A model generated the notes under the pieces. That model saw nothing but the letters and a program-made list of their open reading frames with translations. It was not told the DNA's origin and did no database searches. A stretch of DNA of 64,000 bases, taken from contig JABXHO010000027.1 in the NCBI GenBank assembly GCA_013373595.1, positions 1 to 64,000 on the forward strand, read 5' to 3'. Of this stretch, positions 42,471-51,660 are shown in pieces. The number at the start of each line of letters is the position of its first letter. Position 1 is the first letter of the stretch. The position numbers and the translations under genes are program-made. This DNA is from Flavobacteriales bacterium. GTDB taxonomy: Bacteria > Bacteroidota > Bacteroidia > Flavobacteriales_D > Crocinitomicaceae.

Positions 42471-43256
42471 TTATTGAATAACAGTCGTTTGTCGACTCGA
42501 TGGATATGCAGAGAAGTAACCTAAGGCGCGGTTTTCCCATTGATATGTTGGATTCGCTGGGGCAGCACTATTTGGATCGATCAATGAAATCAACTCATTG
42601 TAGTAATCGTAAATTTTCTTGTCGATAGTACGTAATTCAATTTCAATCGTGTCTCCAACGTCAAATAAATCGACAAAAACAGGACGAAGCACAAGGTTAC
42701 CGTTGGTGAATTCATCGTTGTTGAGAGTGATGTCATCCAACTCTTTGTACAAAGTGTCATTTTTGGTCAAATACGCTGAAGTGAAATCTCCTTCTGCCGC
42801 TGGATCTTGATAGCTCACAGCAACCAAATAACCGCCATCACCCGAAAATGCTCCCGGCTCGATGTACTCGTATATGATTCCATTTTGAGGAATGAGATCA
42901 TTCAACTTACACGACGCATTATAGGTTACGCCATTGGCAAGTACGGTCATGGTGTATGTTGTTCCGAACTGAGGAATGTAGTTGTTCAAAACGTATTCTC
43001 CGTTGGCAACAAAAGGAACTTGCTGAGAGTTACCACTTTGATCGGTAATGGTGACTATTGCATCGTCAATTGTTGGCTCATCTTCATTCGAAAAGAAGTT
43101 CGATGTTTCAGTTACCACAACGCGAACAGTACTGTCTTCAGCGGTGTAGTTAGCTTCGATAACCGTAACAGGATTCGCTTCGTTGAGATCCACATCAATC
43201 ACCTTGGTGCAAGATGCGAGAACGATAATTCCTAAAATAAGTGCTGCGTATTTCAT
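42471..43256 (-). CDS. DUF4249 lipoprotein
   Basis: A 261-residue lipoprotein with an excellent lipobox (IIVLASC) and the start at the ATG at 43256; the frame is open to 43388. Typical DUF4249 core, [23 protein letters not shown] at the N-terminus. It starts 1 bp after the TonB receptor stop, the usual pair in Bacteroidota: a surface lipoprotein acting with a TonB receptor, possibly as a lid. Substrate unknown. Confidence 0.88.
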   Translation of the reverse strand: MKYAALILGIIVLASCTKVIDVDLNEANPVTVIEANYTAEDSTVRVVVTETSNFFSNEDEPTIDDAIVTITDQSGNSQQVPFVANGEYVLNNYIPQFGTTYTMTVLANGVTYNASCKLNDLIPQNGIIYEYIEPGAFSGDGGYLVAVSYQDPAAEGDFTSAYLTKNDTLYKELDDITLNNDEFTNGNLVLRPVFVDLFDVGDTIEIELRTIDKKIYDYYNELISLIDPNSAAPANPTYQWENRALGYFSAYPSSRQTTVIQ

Positions 43257-43257
43257 C

Positions 43258-45576
43258 TTATTTAATTTTAAAGTTGTACGTGATAGAAGGAACAATTTTG
43301 AAGAGTGCTGTTTGAACAGCTTCTGTTTCTCCAGTATCTTGATTTTCTTGGAAAGAGATCGTAAATGCATTTTCACGACCATAGACATTGTAGATGGAGA
43401 AGTTCAAGTTGTGCTCGAATCGTTTTTTGTCTTTGAGGTACCATGTTAAGCCAAGGTCGGCACGGTGATAATCTGGCATTCGGTATCCGTTGCGTTCGGT
43501 GTATAATGGAATTACGTTTCCGCCAATTTCATATTTTCCCGAAGGGAAAGTAACGGCATCTCCTGTGTAGTATATGAACGTTCCTGCAAGTGCGAGGTTT
43601 TTGGTAATGTCATACATCAATACAACGGAAACATCGTGAATTCGGTCCTGACGTGCAGAGAATTCTTTTCCATCGTTGATGTCGTCAAACTGTCGTAATG
43701 AGCGCGAAAGTGTGTAGCTGATCCATCCTTTGAATTTTCCTTTCTTCTTCTCCAACAACAATTCCAATCCGTACGTACGACCTTTTCCGTAAACCAATTC
43801 ACCTTCTACTTGATCATTTAAGATGAGGTTGGCACCGTTTCGGTAATCGATTTGATTTTGAAGCCATTTGTAGTAAATCTCCGTTGAGATACGGTATTTG
43901 TTTTTCTTGAGGTTTTGATAATATCCAAGCGCTACTTGATCGCCAATTTGTGGTTTGATGTTGTTCGAACTCGGCACCCACACATCCGTTGGACTGCTCG
44001 TAGTTGAGTTCGAAAGTTGGTGTAAATATTGGAAATTTCGGTTGTATCCAGCTTTAATCGAATTGCTTTCTGAAATCACGTAGCTCATAGAGAAGCGTGG
44101 CTCCAACCCTTGGTGATATTGGACGCTTTCCCAACGGCCAATGGTTGAATCTTGTGAGATTAAATCTCCGTTGTCATCGTAATCAAATTTCGTTCCGCCA
44201 ACAAGATCGAATCCTGAGTAACGCAAACCGTACATCAAGTTGATCCGAGGACCTATTTTCTGTTCATTTTGAACGTAAGCACCAAATTCAAGTCCGTAGC
44301 GACTATCCAATACAATTTCATTAAATGATTCATTGCCACCCGTTAATGCTCCAGGCATAAAGGTGTGATGCATGGCATTGAAACCGAATTTCAAGCTGTT
44401 ATTTTGATTTGCAAAAAGCGAGAAGTCTTGTTTTACGTTCCAATCTTGAATAGAAGAGTTCACACCAAATGCTTCATCATCCGAACCAATGGTGAAACGG
44501 TAGTTGAAATTACTGAAGATGACCGATGTATTCGAAAAGAGTTTATCGCTAATGATACGGTTGTATCGAACGGTTCCTGTGGCATTTCCCCAATCAAACC
44601 CAAATTGATCTCCGAAACTGAAGTTATCTCTTCCGAAGTATCCTGAAATGAAAATACGGTCTTTGTCGGAAAGTTTGTAATTGGCTTTTGCGTTTAAATC
44701 GTAGAAGTACAACTTCGTGTTGCGAATATTTTCGTCGCGTGAAAGTCCTAAGAAGACATCCAAATAACTTCTTCTTCCAGAAACGATGAACGATCCTTTG
44801 TCTTTAACAATTGGTCCTTCAACAGCCAATCGCGAAGAAATCAATCCAATTCCTCCTGAAAGTCCGAATTTCTTGTTGTTACCGTCTTTCATTTTCACAT
44901 CCATCACAGAGGAGGCGCGACCACCGTATTCAGCGGGAATTCCTGACTTGTATAGCGAAACGTCTTTTACAGCGTCCGAATTAAATACAGAGAAGAACCC
45001 GAGTAGGTGAGAGGCGTTGTAAACGACAGCTTCGTCGAGTAGCACCAAGTTTTGATCTGCTCCACCTCCGCGCACAAAGAATCCTGAGTTTCCTTCTCCT
45101 GCTGTTTTTATTCCAGGAGTGAGTTGGAGGGTTTTCATGATGTCTTTCTCTCCAAAAATCACAGGAATGGTTTCAATATCTTTCGGATCGAACTTGGTTA
45201 CGTTCATTCCTGATGAGGTAATGTTTTCGTTCTCTTTTACACCAGTTACCACGACATCTTCCATTTCTTGGACATCTTTGGGAAGCGATAACTCCACATT
45301 TAGCGTCATGTTTTCGGTCAAGTCAACTTTGATTTCTTTCGTTTCAAAACCCGCCGAGCGATACATCAAGGTATAACTTCCTTTTTCGAGGGTAAGTGAA
45401 TAAAATCCGTAAGAATTGGCTCTAGCACCAACGTTGGAAAGTTCTTTAACAATCACAGAACCTCCGAATAAATCTTCTCCGTTGGTTGAGTCTTTCATCG
45501 TTCCGCTCACCGTATAGGTTTGTGAATAGGCTGTGCTAAAAATCAGGAATAGTACGAATGTACTTAGGTATTTCAT
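43258..45576 (-). CDS. TonB-dependent receptor
   Basis: An outer-membrane receptor of about 772 residues with a signal peptide ending STAYSQ. Carboxypeptidase-regulatory-like domain (GTMKDSTNGEDLFGGSVIVKEL, ...YGFYSLTLEKGSYTL), plug domain (KDIMKTLQLTPGIKTAGEGNSGFFVRGGGADQNLVLLDEAVVYN), then a 22-strand-type barrel ending in an aromatic residue pattern. The partner DUF4249 lipoprotein follows directly. An alternative start at 45585 would add three residues. Substrate cannot be read from the sequence. Confidence 0.9.
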   Translation of the reverse strand: MKYLSTFVLFLIFSTAYSQTYTVSGTMKDSTNGEDLFGGSVIVKELSNVGARANSYGFYSLTLEKGSYTLMYRSAGFETKEIKVDLTENMTLNVELSLPKDVQEMEDVVVTGVKENENITSSGMNVTKFDPKDIETIPVIFGEKDIMKTLQLTPGIKTAGEGNSGFFVRGGGADQNLVLLDEAVVYNASHLLGFFSVFNSDAVKDVSLYKSGIPAEYGGRASSVMDVKMKDGNNKKFGLSGGIGLISSRLAVEGPIVKDKGSFIVSGRRSYLDVFLGLSRDENIRNTKLYFYDLNAKANYKLSDKDRIFISGYFGRDNFSFGDQFGFDWGNATGTVRYNRIISDKLFSNTSVIFSNFNYRFTIGSDDEAFGVNSSIQDWNVKQDFSLFANQNNSLKFGFNAMHHTFMPGALTGGNESFNEIVLDSRYGLEFGAYVQNEQKIGPRINLMYGLRYSGFDLVGGTKFDYDDNGDLISQDSTIGRWESVQYHQGLEPRFSMSYVISESNSIKAGYNRNFQYLHQLSNSTTSSPTDVWVPSSNNIKPQIGDQVALGYYQNLKKNKYRISTEIYYKWLQNQIDYRNGANLILNDQVEGELVYGKGRTYGLELLLEKKKGKFKGWISYTLSRSLRQFDDINDGKEFSARQDRIHDVSVVLMYDITKNLALAGTFIYYTGDAVTFPSGKYEIGGNVIPLYTERNGYRMPDYHRADLGLTWYLKDKKRFEHNLNFSIYNVYGRENAFTISFQENQDTGETEAVQTALFKIVPSITYNFKIK

Positions 45577-45598
45577 GACCGACATTTTTTATGTAACG

Positions 45599-45632
45599 CA
45601 AAAGTAGAGAAAAGCGAAAGTTATTTTTCAAA
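45599..45632 (-). promoter_or_regulatory. Promoter of the TonB receptor operon (TTTG-N22-TACTTTTG)
   Basis: On the minus strand TTTG (45629-45632) and TACTTTTG (45599-45606), 22 bases apart. 22 bp before the chosen start. Confidence 0.6.
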
Positions 45633-45748
45633 AGAATGATGATCGGCTAAATCACATGTTCGGTGGATGTAGCCTGCCCATTACGTGCTTGTCGAATTGC
45701 TTGATTACCCGAGAGTCAGATGATTGGGAGACCTGGCAATCCAAGGGT

Positions 45749-47572
45749 CTAAATCGAATCTGAAACCACGTGATACGTCGGATCTTCCTCTACATTAATT
45801 TCGATGATCTTGTCCGCGTTTTTCAACAGTTTTTGACAGTCTGGACTCAAATGACGCAAATGAATCGTTTTTCCTGCTTTTTGATAGCGATCAGTTAGTT
45901 GATTCAGAGCTTCTATGGCCGACATATCAACAACGGTACTCTCAGAGAAGTCAATGATTACTTCCTCTGGATCGTTCTGAATATCAAATTTGTTGTTAAA
46001 TACAGATACAGAACCGAAGAAAAGTGGACCATAGATCTCGTAATGCTTCACACCATTTTCGTCAACGTGTTTGCGCGCACGAATGCGTTTGGCATTTTCC
46101 CATGCGAATTTTAAGGCTGAAATAATCACACCGATCAACACAGCAAGCGCTAAGTTGTGAAGGAAGACAGTCACCAAGGTTACAACGACCATCACCACTA
46201 CATCCGTCATTGGCATTTTTCCGAATACTTTCAAAGACGCCCACTCGAAGGTTCCGATTGAAACCATCACCATTACACCTGTGAGGGCTGCCATTGGCAA
46301 CTTCTCAATAATGGGTGCACCATACATAATGAAAATCAACAGTCCAATTGCTGCGATAATTCCTGAGAGTCGAGCGCGTGCTCCAGACGAAATGTTGATC
46401 AAACTTTGTCCAATCATCGCACAACCTCCCATTCCAGAGAAGAATCCTGTTACAATATTTGCCGTTCCCTGTGCAACACATTCTTTGTTTCCTCGACCGC
46501 GTGTTTGCGTAATTTCATCAATCAAGTTCAAGGTCAACAAGCTTTCGATCAATCCAACTCCCGCTACAATCAATGCGTATGGGAAGATCAATACCAAGGT
46601 GTCCCATGTAAATGGAATCGAAGGAACGTTGAACGGTGGGAATCCTCCTTTGATAGATGCAATGTCCCCAACAGTTTTTGTTTCAATGCCAAAGCCAATT
46701 ACGAGCCCTGAAACGACCAAGATCGCAGCCAAAGAAGAGGGAAATACCTTCGTGAGTTTCGGAAGTCCCCAAATGATTAACATCGTGAGCAAGACCAAGC
46801 CAATCATCAAAATCAGTTGATTCTGATCTAGATACTCCATGATTCGGCCTTTTTGTTCTACTTCGTAGAGATCGCCTTTCTCAATGTTGAACTTCACTTT
46901 TTTGGTTTCTACGTCGAACACTTGTCCGTTGTGAACCTCAAATTCTACTTCTCCCGATTCGATATTTGAAATTTTGTTATCACGGAAATTGTAAGCGATT
47001 ACACCTGTTTCGTTATCCGTGAAATACGTTCCTGTTGAGTTGAGATCAAAGGCCTTTTCGGTAGAAACTGTCTCGATTTTATCTTGTCCGTAGTAGTCTT
47101 TCACTGGCTCTTTGAACGAATCAATTTGTGCCATGAAAATGACGATGGCTAACCCGTTCACAAACCCAAACATAACGGAGTGAGGCACCAAACGGATGAA
47201 TTTTCCAAGTCGTAGTAATCCAGCTAAAATTTGCAGAACCCCTGCGAGAATAACGGTTGCAAAGATGTATTGCGTAATTTCATCCACGCTGATGTCTGGC
47301 ATTGTCTTTTTCAAGACAGCAATCATTCCCACGTAAATAACCGCTACGGCACCCGTTGCACCCGAAATCATTCCTGGGCGACCACCCAAAATAGAGGTAA
47401 TCAACCCGATAGAGAATGCAGCGTACAATCCCGTAAGTGGAGAAAGTCCAGCGATCATTGCGAAGGCAATGGCCTCAGGAACCAAGGCTAACGCAACCGT
47501 TAGTCCACTAAGAATTTCATTTTTGTAATTGACTTTCGCTTTGAGATCAAAGAGGTTGAAAATTTTCTGCAT
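45749..47572 (-). CDS. SulP family anion transporter with STAS domain and a large insertion
   Basis: A 607-residue inner-membrane transporter of the SulP/SLC26 family (sulfate, bicarbonate or other anions). Family motifs: LVPEAIAFAMIAGLSPLTGLYAAF and GRPGMISGATGAVAV at the N-terminus; C-terminal STAS domain (VIIDFSESTVVDMSAIEAL). Residues about 152-248 form an extra stretch that I do not expect in the family: charged, beta-rich, with repeats like EVEFEVHNGQVFDVE and KKVKFNIEKGDLYEVE. It lies between two transmembrane segments. Single gene, own -7 box at 47599. Confidence 0.9.
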   Translation of the reverse strand: MQKIFNLFDLKAKVNYKNEILSGLTVALALVPEAIAFAMIAGLSPLTGLYAAFSIGLITSILGGRPGMISGATGAVAVIYVGMIAVLKKTMPDISVDEITQYIFATVILAGVLQILAGLLRLGKFIRLVPHSVMFGFVNGLAIVIFMAQIDSFKEPVKDYYGQDKIETVSTEKAFDLNSTGTYFTDNETGVIAYNFRDNKISNIESGEVEFEVHNGQVFDVETKKVKFNIEKGDLYEVEQKGRIMEYLDQNQLILMIGLVLLTMLIIWGLPKLTKVFPSSLAAILVVSGLVIGFGIETKTVGDIASIKGGFPPFNVPSIPFTWDTLVLIFPYALIVAGVGLIESLLTLNLIDEITQTRGRGNKECVAQGTANIVTGFFSGMGGCAMIGQSLINISSGARARLSGIIAAIGLLIFIMYGAPIIEKLPMAALTGVMVMVSIGTFEWASLKVFGKMPMTDVVVMVVVTLVTVFLHNLALAVLIGVIISALKFAWENAKRIRARKHVDENGVKHYEIYGPLFFGSVSVFNNKFDIQNDPEEVIIDFSESTVVDMSAIEALNQLTDRYQKAGKTIHLRHLSPDCQKLLKNADKIIEINVEEDPTYHVVSDSI

Positions 47573-47598
47573 AACTCGTTTTGCCTGTTTGGAGGGGG

Positions 47599-47606
47599 CA
47601 AAAGTA
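47599..47606 (-). promoter_or_regulatory. Candidate -7 box of the SulP gene (TACTTTTG)
   Basis: The plus strand reads CAAAAGTA, 26 bp upstream of the start. No convincing -33 box. Confidence 0.45.
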
Positions 47607-47628
47607 CGGGTTTTTTCGCAATCTGTTC

Positions 47629-49878
47629 TTAGTGATTCTCCTTAAGGACTTTTATCACTTCTGTGTGATTCTCTAATGAAACGGATAAAAGATAGAATCC
47701 ATCGTTCAACGCAGAAAGATCAATGCTTCCATTCAGTGGAGAAAGCACTGTCACTTTCTTGCCGTCGAGCGTGAAGACTTCGATCTGATCGATGTTTGGA
47801 TGAGCGAAATTCAAAATGCCCGTCGTTGGATTGGGATAAACAGTTTTTGACATGTTCAATTCATTCAACCCGACAAGGTCAGCTACGCCAACAATCACGG
47901 TGTCTTCATGGTAACAACTCAAGGAGTCGTAAGCGAAAACAGTAACATAGTGAATGCCTGTTCCGAATTGCGAAGCAATAAATTCAAACGAATTGTTGGT
48001 AGAACCATCCATCCATTCATAGCTCATCATACCCGGCGAAGAAGTAACTTCGAGCGTGTCAAAGATGTCGATAATCGTATCGGCGATGCTTTCAAAGGTA
48101 ATGTCGTTAAGATGAGCCGTAACGGGAAATCTTCCAGATGAACAATCTCCTTGTAAACGTTCTCCGTAGTGGTAATAAACGCGTCCGTTCCAATCGCGTG
48201 GGAAGTAATTGCTCGTCATGTTAAAATTGACGCCACTTCCTGTAATCATGGTGAGTTCACTGGTGGATCGAGTTTGAGGTGAGCCTGGGTTTCGGTAGGA
48301 TAATTTAGAAGCGGAGTTCGCCATTTTTAGGTAAATTCCGACCGTATCGTCGGTGTTCATGCTGAAAGCAGAGAATGGAACGTGAGTTTGAACGGTAGGA
48401 TCAGATACATTAACGGTCACTGCATCTACCAAGGTCCACGCGCCGGGTATCAATTCGTAACCAAGATGACTTCCTGCTTTTTTGTAAATCTCGATTGATT
48501 GTGTTCCAGTAGAATTGATTTTCACATCGAAACTATCAATCACAATGCTGTCGTGTGCGACTAAATCAAACATGGTTCCATTGTAATCGATCGAGGAAGT
48601 ATTTGTGGTAAAGAGATCATCCGAATAGTATAAATTCCCTCGAACTACTTCTGCATACCAATCGCTTGTTGAGGTGATAAATGGAGTGAAGTAATCATTT
48701 CCGAAAGCGATAGGAGTTGGGTTTGTGGCGTCGGCATACCAAATAACGGTGTCCTGACTAGCGGCGTTTACAGACACAACTGCTGTTCCTGGATCACATA
48801 AAGTATCATGAATCGGTGTCCATGTTGGGTGTCCACTGGTGGAAAAAGTATACGCTAATGTGTCGTTTGATGTGTCGAAATTATTGGTTGTTGAAACAAC
48901 TACGGTTAACGAGTAATCGCCTGCTTCAATCGTCGAAGCGCTATAATTCATGCTGTAAATTGAGCATTCTGTCAATCCTGATGAGATAGTAGCCGAAGTT
49001 ACATTGTTTGTTGCCGATTGAAAATGATATAGCGCTGAGGTGACAGTCACGGGAAGCGAATCGTTCGGACCTAGGTTGATGAGTTCGAATTCAAATTCGG
49101 AGAGCGAGTCTCCACATGCACTCAAGTTGACTGGAGTAATTGAAACAACCGCAGGATCAGTATCGGGCAATGAAACATACACGTTTTCGGGAATGTTAAC
49201 AGCAATTACGCGCGATTCCAATAAATCATGTCCTGCATCATTCAAGTGCACACCGTCTCCAGAGTCATAAAAAGGCTCGATTGTGTTTGTGGGTGTCGCA
49301 ATTGTTGTCCAAAAATCAATGGTATTGGGAGCGAACTGTACAAGTATAGAATCTTTCAAATCCGATTGGAGTTGAGCTTGGGCTGCACTGAAATTTCGAG
49401 GTTGTGTGGTGCAAATCCAGATAGGAACGGACGCAGCTGTGGCAATTTGAACAACGGTATCAAGGTTGAACATTTGTTCCGAATAGGAGAATCCAGCTGC
49501 GACATCATTCGATGGCATATTCACAATTATGGCGTCTGGCGATTCCGCCAAAGCAGCAGTAATATTTCGCGCTACATCAGGATTCGGACGACCTGGAGGC
49601 GGTGTGAATCCGGTAGGCATAATTCGGTAGGTATTGTATCCACCTACAGCAAGATTGATCACTTCATTTGCAGGGTTGATGGATTGTAAATGATTGCGGT
49701 AGCGGTTTACCCATGCACTATCGGCAGTAGAAACGCCGGAGCCCGCAGCAGTTGAAGAGCCTAATACAACAATTTTAAAGGTGGAGGCGGAAACGCACGG
49801 GTTTGCTTGCGCATTCGCAATTGAATTCAGTAGAAAAACTGAAATGCACAGTAGTAGGGTGTGGTGTAGATTTTTCAT
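47629..49878 (-). CDS. SGNH hydrolase with T9SS type A sorting signal
   Basis: A 749-residue exported enzyme candidate. Signal peptide ending ANAQ (residue 24), then SGNH blocks: VVLGSSTAAGSG (nucleophile Ser), LAVGGYNTY, MPSNDVAAG, GDGVHLNDAGHDLL. A beta-rich region of Ig-like type follows (roughly residues 245-660), and the end is a T9SS type A C-terminal domain (VYPNPTTGILNF... DLSALNDGFYLLSV...). Its catalytic domain is paralogous to 13608-15062. Surface or secreted esterase; substrate unknown. Confidence 0.88.
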   Translation of the reverse strand: MKNLHHTLLLCISVFLLNSIANAQANPCVSASTFKIVVLGSSTAAGSGVSTADSAWVNRYRNHLQSINPANEVINLAVGGYNTYRIMPTGFTPPPGRPNPDVARNITAALAESPDAIIVNMPSNDVAAGFSYSEQMFNLDTVVQIATAASVPIWICTTQPRNFSAAQAQLQSDLKDSILVQFAPNTIDFWTTIATPTNTIEPFYDSGDGVHLNDAGHDLLESRVIAVNIPENVYVSLPDTDPAVVSITPVNLSACGDSLSEFEFELINLGPNDSLPVTVTSALYHFQSATNNVTSATISSGLTECSIYSMNYSASTIEAGDYSLTVVVSTTNNFDTSNDTLAYTFSTSGHPTWTPIHDTLCDPGTAVVSVNAASQDTVIWYADATNPTPIAFGNDYFTPFITSTSDWYAEVVRGNLYYSDDLFTTNTSSIDYNGTMFDLVAHDSIVIDSFDVKINSTGTQSIEIYKKAGSHLGYELIPGAWTLVDAVTVNVSDPTVQTHVPFSAFSMNTDDTVGIYLKMANSASKLSYRNPGSPQTRSTSELTMITGSGVNFNMTSNYFPRDWNGRVYYHYGERLQGDCSSGRFPVTAHLNDITFESIADTIIDIFDTLEVTSSPGMMSYEWMDGSTNNSFEFIASQFGTGIHYVTVFAYDSLSCYHEDTVIVGVADLVGLNELNMSKTVYPNPTTGILNFAHPNIDQIEVFTLDGKKVTVLSPLNGSIDLSALNDGFYLLSVSLENHTEVIKVLKENH

Positions 49879-49916
49879 CGAGGACTAATTTACCGTTTGT
49901 TGTCCTCTTGAACAAG

Positions 49917-50396
49917 TTATTCTTGATGATTTGGAGGTAAGTCCGTTGGGATTTTTGAAACGCGATCATGCAAAACAATACTCCCCGTAACGCCAACATT
50001 GAGCGAAGAATTTCCTGGAAGCTTCACGAGGAAGTGACATTTTTCCTTTACAAATTCTGGGAGGCCAGTGTCTTCAGCCCCTAACAAGTAAATAGCGCGC
50101 TTCGGATGTTCGAATTCGTGCAACATTTCCGCTCGATCGTCAATTTCGATTCCAACAATTCGACAATCGTAAGGAATATTCGCGAGGAAATCATCAAAGG
50201 TTTTATAGTTGAACAACGGAATACGCGACCACGTTCGAAGAACGTCAGAAGATTGTTTCTTGTAACGACCATCTACCGTAAAAATGTACGAAGCACCAAG
50301 TATATAGGCTGATCTCCAAAGCGTTCCAATATTGTGATGTGTTTTCCCACGAAATACGCCAATCGCGCTATATCCTTTAATGTTCACTGTTTTCAT
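49917..50396 (-). CDS. TrmH/SpoU family RNA methyltransferase
   Basis: A 159-residue small SPOUT methyltransferase: NIGTLWRSAYILGAS (motif 1), YLLGAEDTGLPE (motif 2), LPGNSSLNVGVTGSIVLHDR (motif 3, with SLNV). It would 2'-O-methylate RNA with SAM. Short for the family, so without an extra RNA-binding domain. Target unknown; possibly a tRNA, as in TrmL-type proteins. Confidence 0.85.
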   Translation of the reverse strand: MKTVNIKGYSAIGVFRGKTHHNIGTLWRSAYILGASYIFTVDGRYKKQSSDVLRTWSRIPLFNYKTFDDFLANIPYDCRIVGIEIDDRAEMLHEFEHPKRAIYLLGAEDTGLPEFVKEKCHFLVKLPGNSSLNVGVTGSIVLHDRVSKIPTDLPPNHQE

Positions 50397-50593
50397 GTGT
50401 CTAAATTTTCAGCGGAAGAAAATGCAGAAAATATGCATTCGTGCAGCCGCTTCGCTTTCTTACGATATTTTTAAATCAGTCAAATTGTGTGATGAATAAA
50501 TATCAAGCTCGTTTCAGCTGCAAAAGTGCGATTTTCTTCTCGATTGGCACAAGCAGGGCATTGTTTTTGTTGCTTTGACACCAAAATACCTTC

Positions 50594-51391
50594 ATGTTTC
50601 GACTTCTACTTTTTCTGTCCATTTCTCTTTTCTTTTTGAGTTGCAAAGAGGTTTATACCAAAGGTGATGAATTGTTTTATCAGATTTCAGAGGCAGATAG
50701 TACACGGTGTATGGATGAAATTCTCGATGGGATTTGGGAAGAAGGTCAGAATAATTTATACAAACTGGATATAATATATAACAGCGACATTGCATATTGC
50801 GGGATAATAGATGTTTTTAGAGTCATGATGAACAGTCAAGGGCAGGTGATGGTGAATACGAACATTGATTCTTCTAATGTTACGGCGAAAGTAGTTGACT
50901 ACTTTATGTTCAATCGAAATAAAGCGTCTAACATGGATTATCAATACGCTTCATATTTTAGTTTGAATGCTAGTGAGTTAGCAGAACAGCTGCTTTGGGC
51001 GGAGGAGAGAGTTAAAAAGTTGCAAGGAAAGGAGTCTGTGGATACTTTTGATTTGCGTATTGCTCAGGATTATTTAGAAACTGTGAAAAGCTGGACGCAA
51101 ACAAGAGAATTGATTGATGAAAAACTCTTTGTTCAGTCATCAACTGCTCACATTCGTTTTTCTTATTTAGTGAAAGGAGAAAAATGGCAATCAATCAAAA
51201 GAAAAATTGAATTGGCGTATTATCAAATGCGCAATTACGAGTGCATGCGTTACTTTGGAGAGACTTATCTTCATCTCTTTGAGCGCACACAGCGAAAGGG
51301 AAGGGATTTGGACAAACAAAAATTGGAAGCGCTGAAAACAATGCACCCAGCAATTATCATTGATAACGATTGGAGCAAAAGAGATAAGTAA
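50594..51391 (+). CDS. Lipoprotein with ExbD-like periplasmic domain
   Basis: A 265-residue protein. The N-terminal segment ends FFLSC (Cys17), a fair but imperfect lipobox. The rest resembles the soluble part of Bacteroidota ExbD proteins: VFRVMMNSQGQVMVNTNID in the first half, and IELAYYQMRNYECMRYFGE...LEALKTMHPAIIID at the end, which I align with the ExbD tail pattern AYN.LRD.....YG...-YP..(I/L)SEAE. The ExbD membrane helix and its pore Asp are absent. No ExbB gene is nearby. Inference; moderate. Followed 1 bp later by a shorter paralog of its C-terminal part. Confidence 0.7.
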   Translation: MFRLLLFLSISLFFLSCKEVYTKGDELFYQISEADSTRCMDEILDGIWEEGQNNLYKLDIIYNSDIAYCGIIDVFRVMMNSQGQVMVNTNIDSSNVTAKVVDYFMFNRNKASNMDYQYASYFSLNASELAEQLLWAEERVKKLQGKESVDTFDLRIAQDYLETVKSWTQTRELIDEKLFVQSSTAHIRFSYLVKGEKWQSIKRKIELAYYQMRNYECMRYFGETYLHLFERTQRKGRDLDKQKLEALKTMHPAIIIDNDWSKRDK

Positions 51392-51392
51392 A

Positions 51393-51629
51393 ATGAAGAG
51401 TGTCATCAATAATATCGTTTGGATTAATCTGCGAAATATTGAGTGTTTACGCTATTTTGGAGAAACGTACCTCAGTCTCTATGATCGATTTCAGCGGAAA
51501 AAGCGATCCATTGACAAGGAAAAACGGCAAGCGATTGAAATTGTGCGACCCATTGTCATCTATGACAAAAATCTGGAAGTGAGTCCTCGTTCCTATGGTC
51601 CTGTGGAATTGCCGTCCCCTGCTCGCTAA
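51393..51629 (+). CDS. Small protein homologous to the tail of the preceding ExbD-like protein
   Basis: A 78-residue protein (ATG at 51393, 1 bp after the previous stop). Its middle, RNIECLRYFGETYLSLYDRFQRKKR, closely matches RNYECMRYFGETYLHLFERTQRKG in the upstream gene, but many codons differ at synonymous positions (for example Cys, Arg and Tyr codons), which suggests selection on the protein. It has no signal peptide and ends VELPSPAR. So it is a partial duplication that kept the helical tail only. Function unknown. Confidence 0.6.
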   Translation: MKSVINNIVWINLRNIECLRYFGETYLSLYDRFQRKKRSIDKEKRQAIEIVRPIVIYDKNLEVSPRSYGPVELPSPAR

Positions 51630-51660
51630 TTTATTCCCATCTTTGCAGAAAGATTAGAAT

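Noticed and set aside
45586-45748. Intergenic region between SulP and the TonB receptor as a riboswitch
   Set aside because: Several short G- and C-rich stretches are present, but no known riboswitch core could be traced by eye.
51360-51392. Upstream start for the small ExbD-tail ORF
   Set aside because: The extra residues overlap the end of the previous gene; the ATG at 51393 with a 1-bp gap is the natural start.
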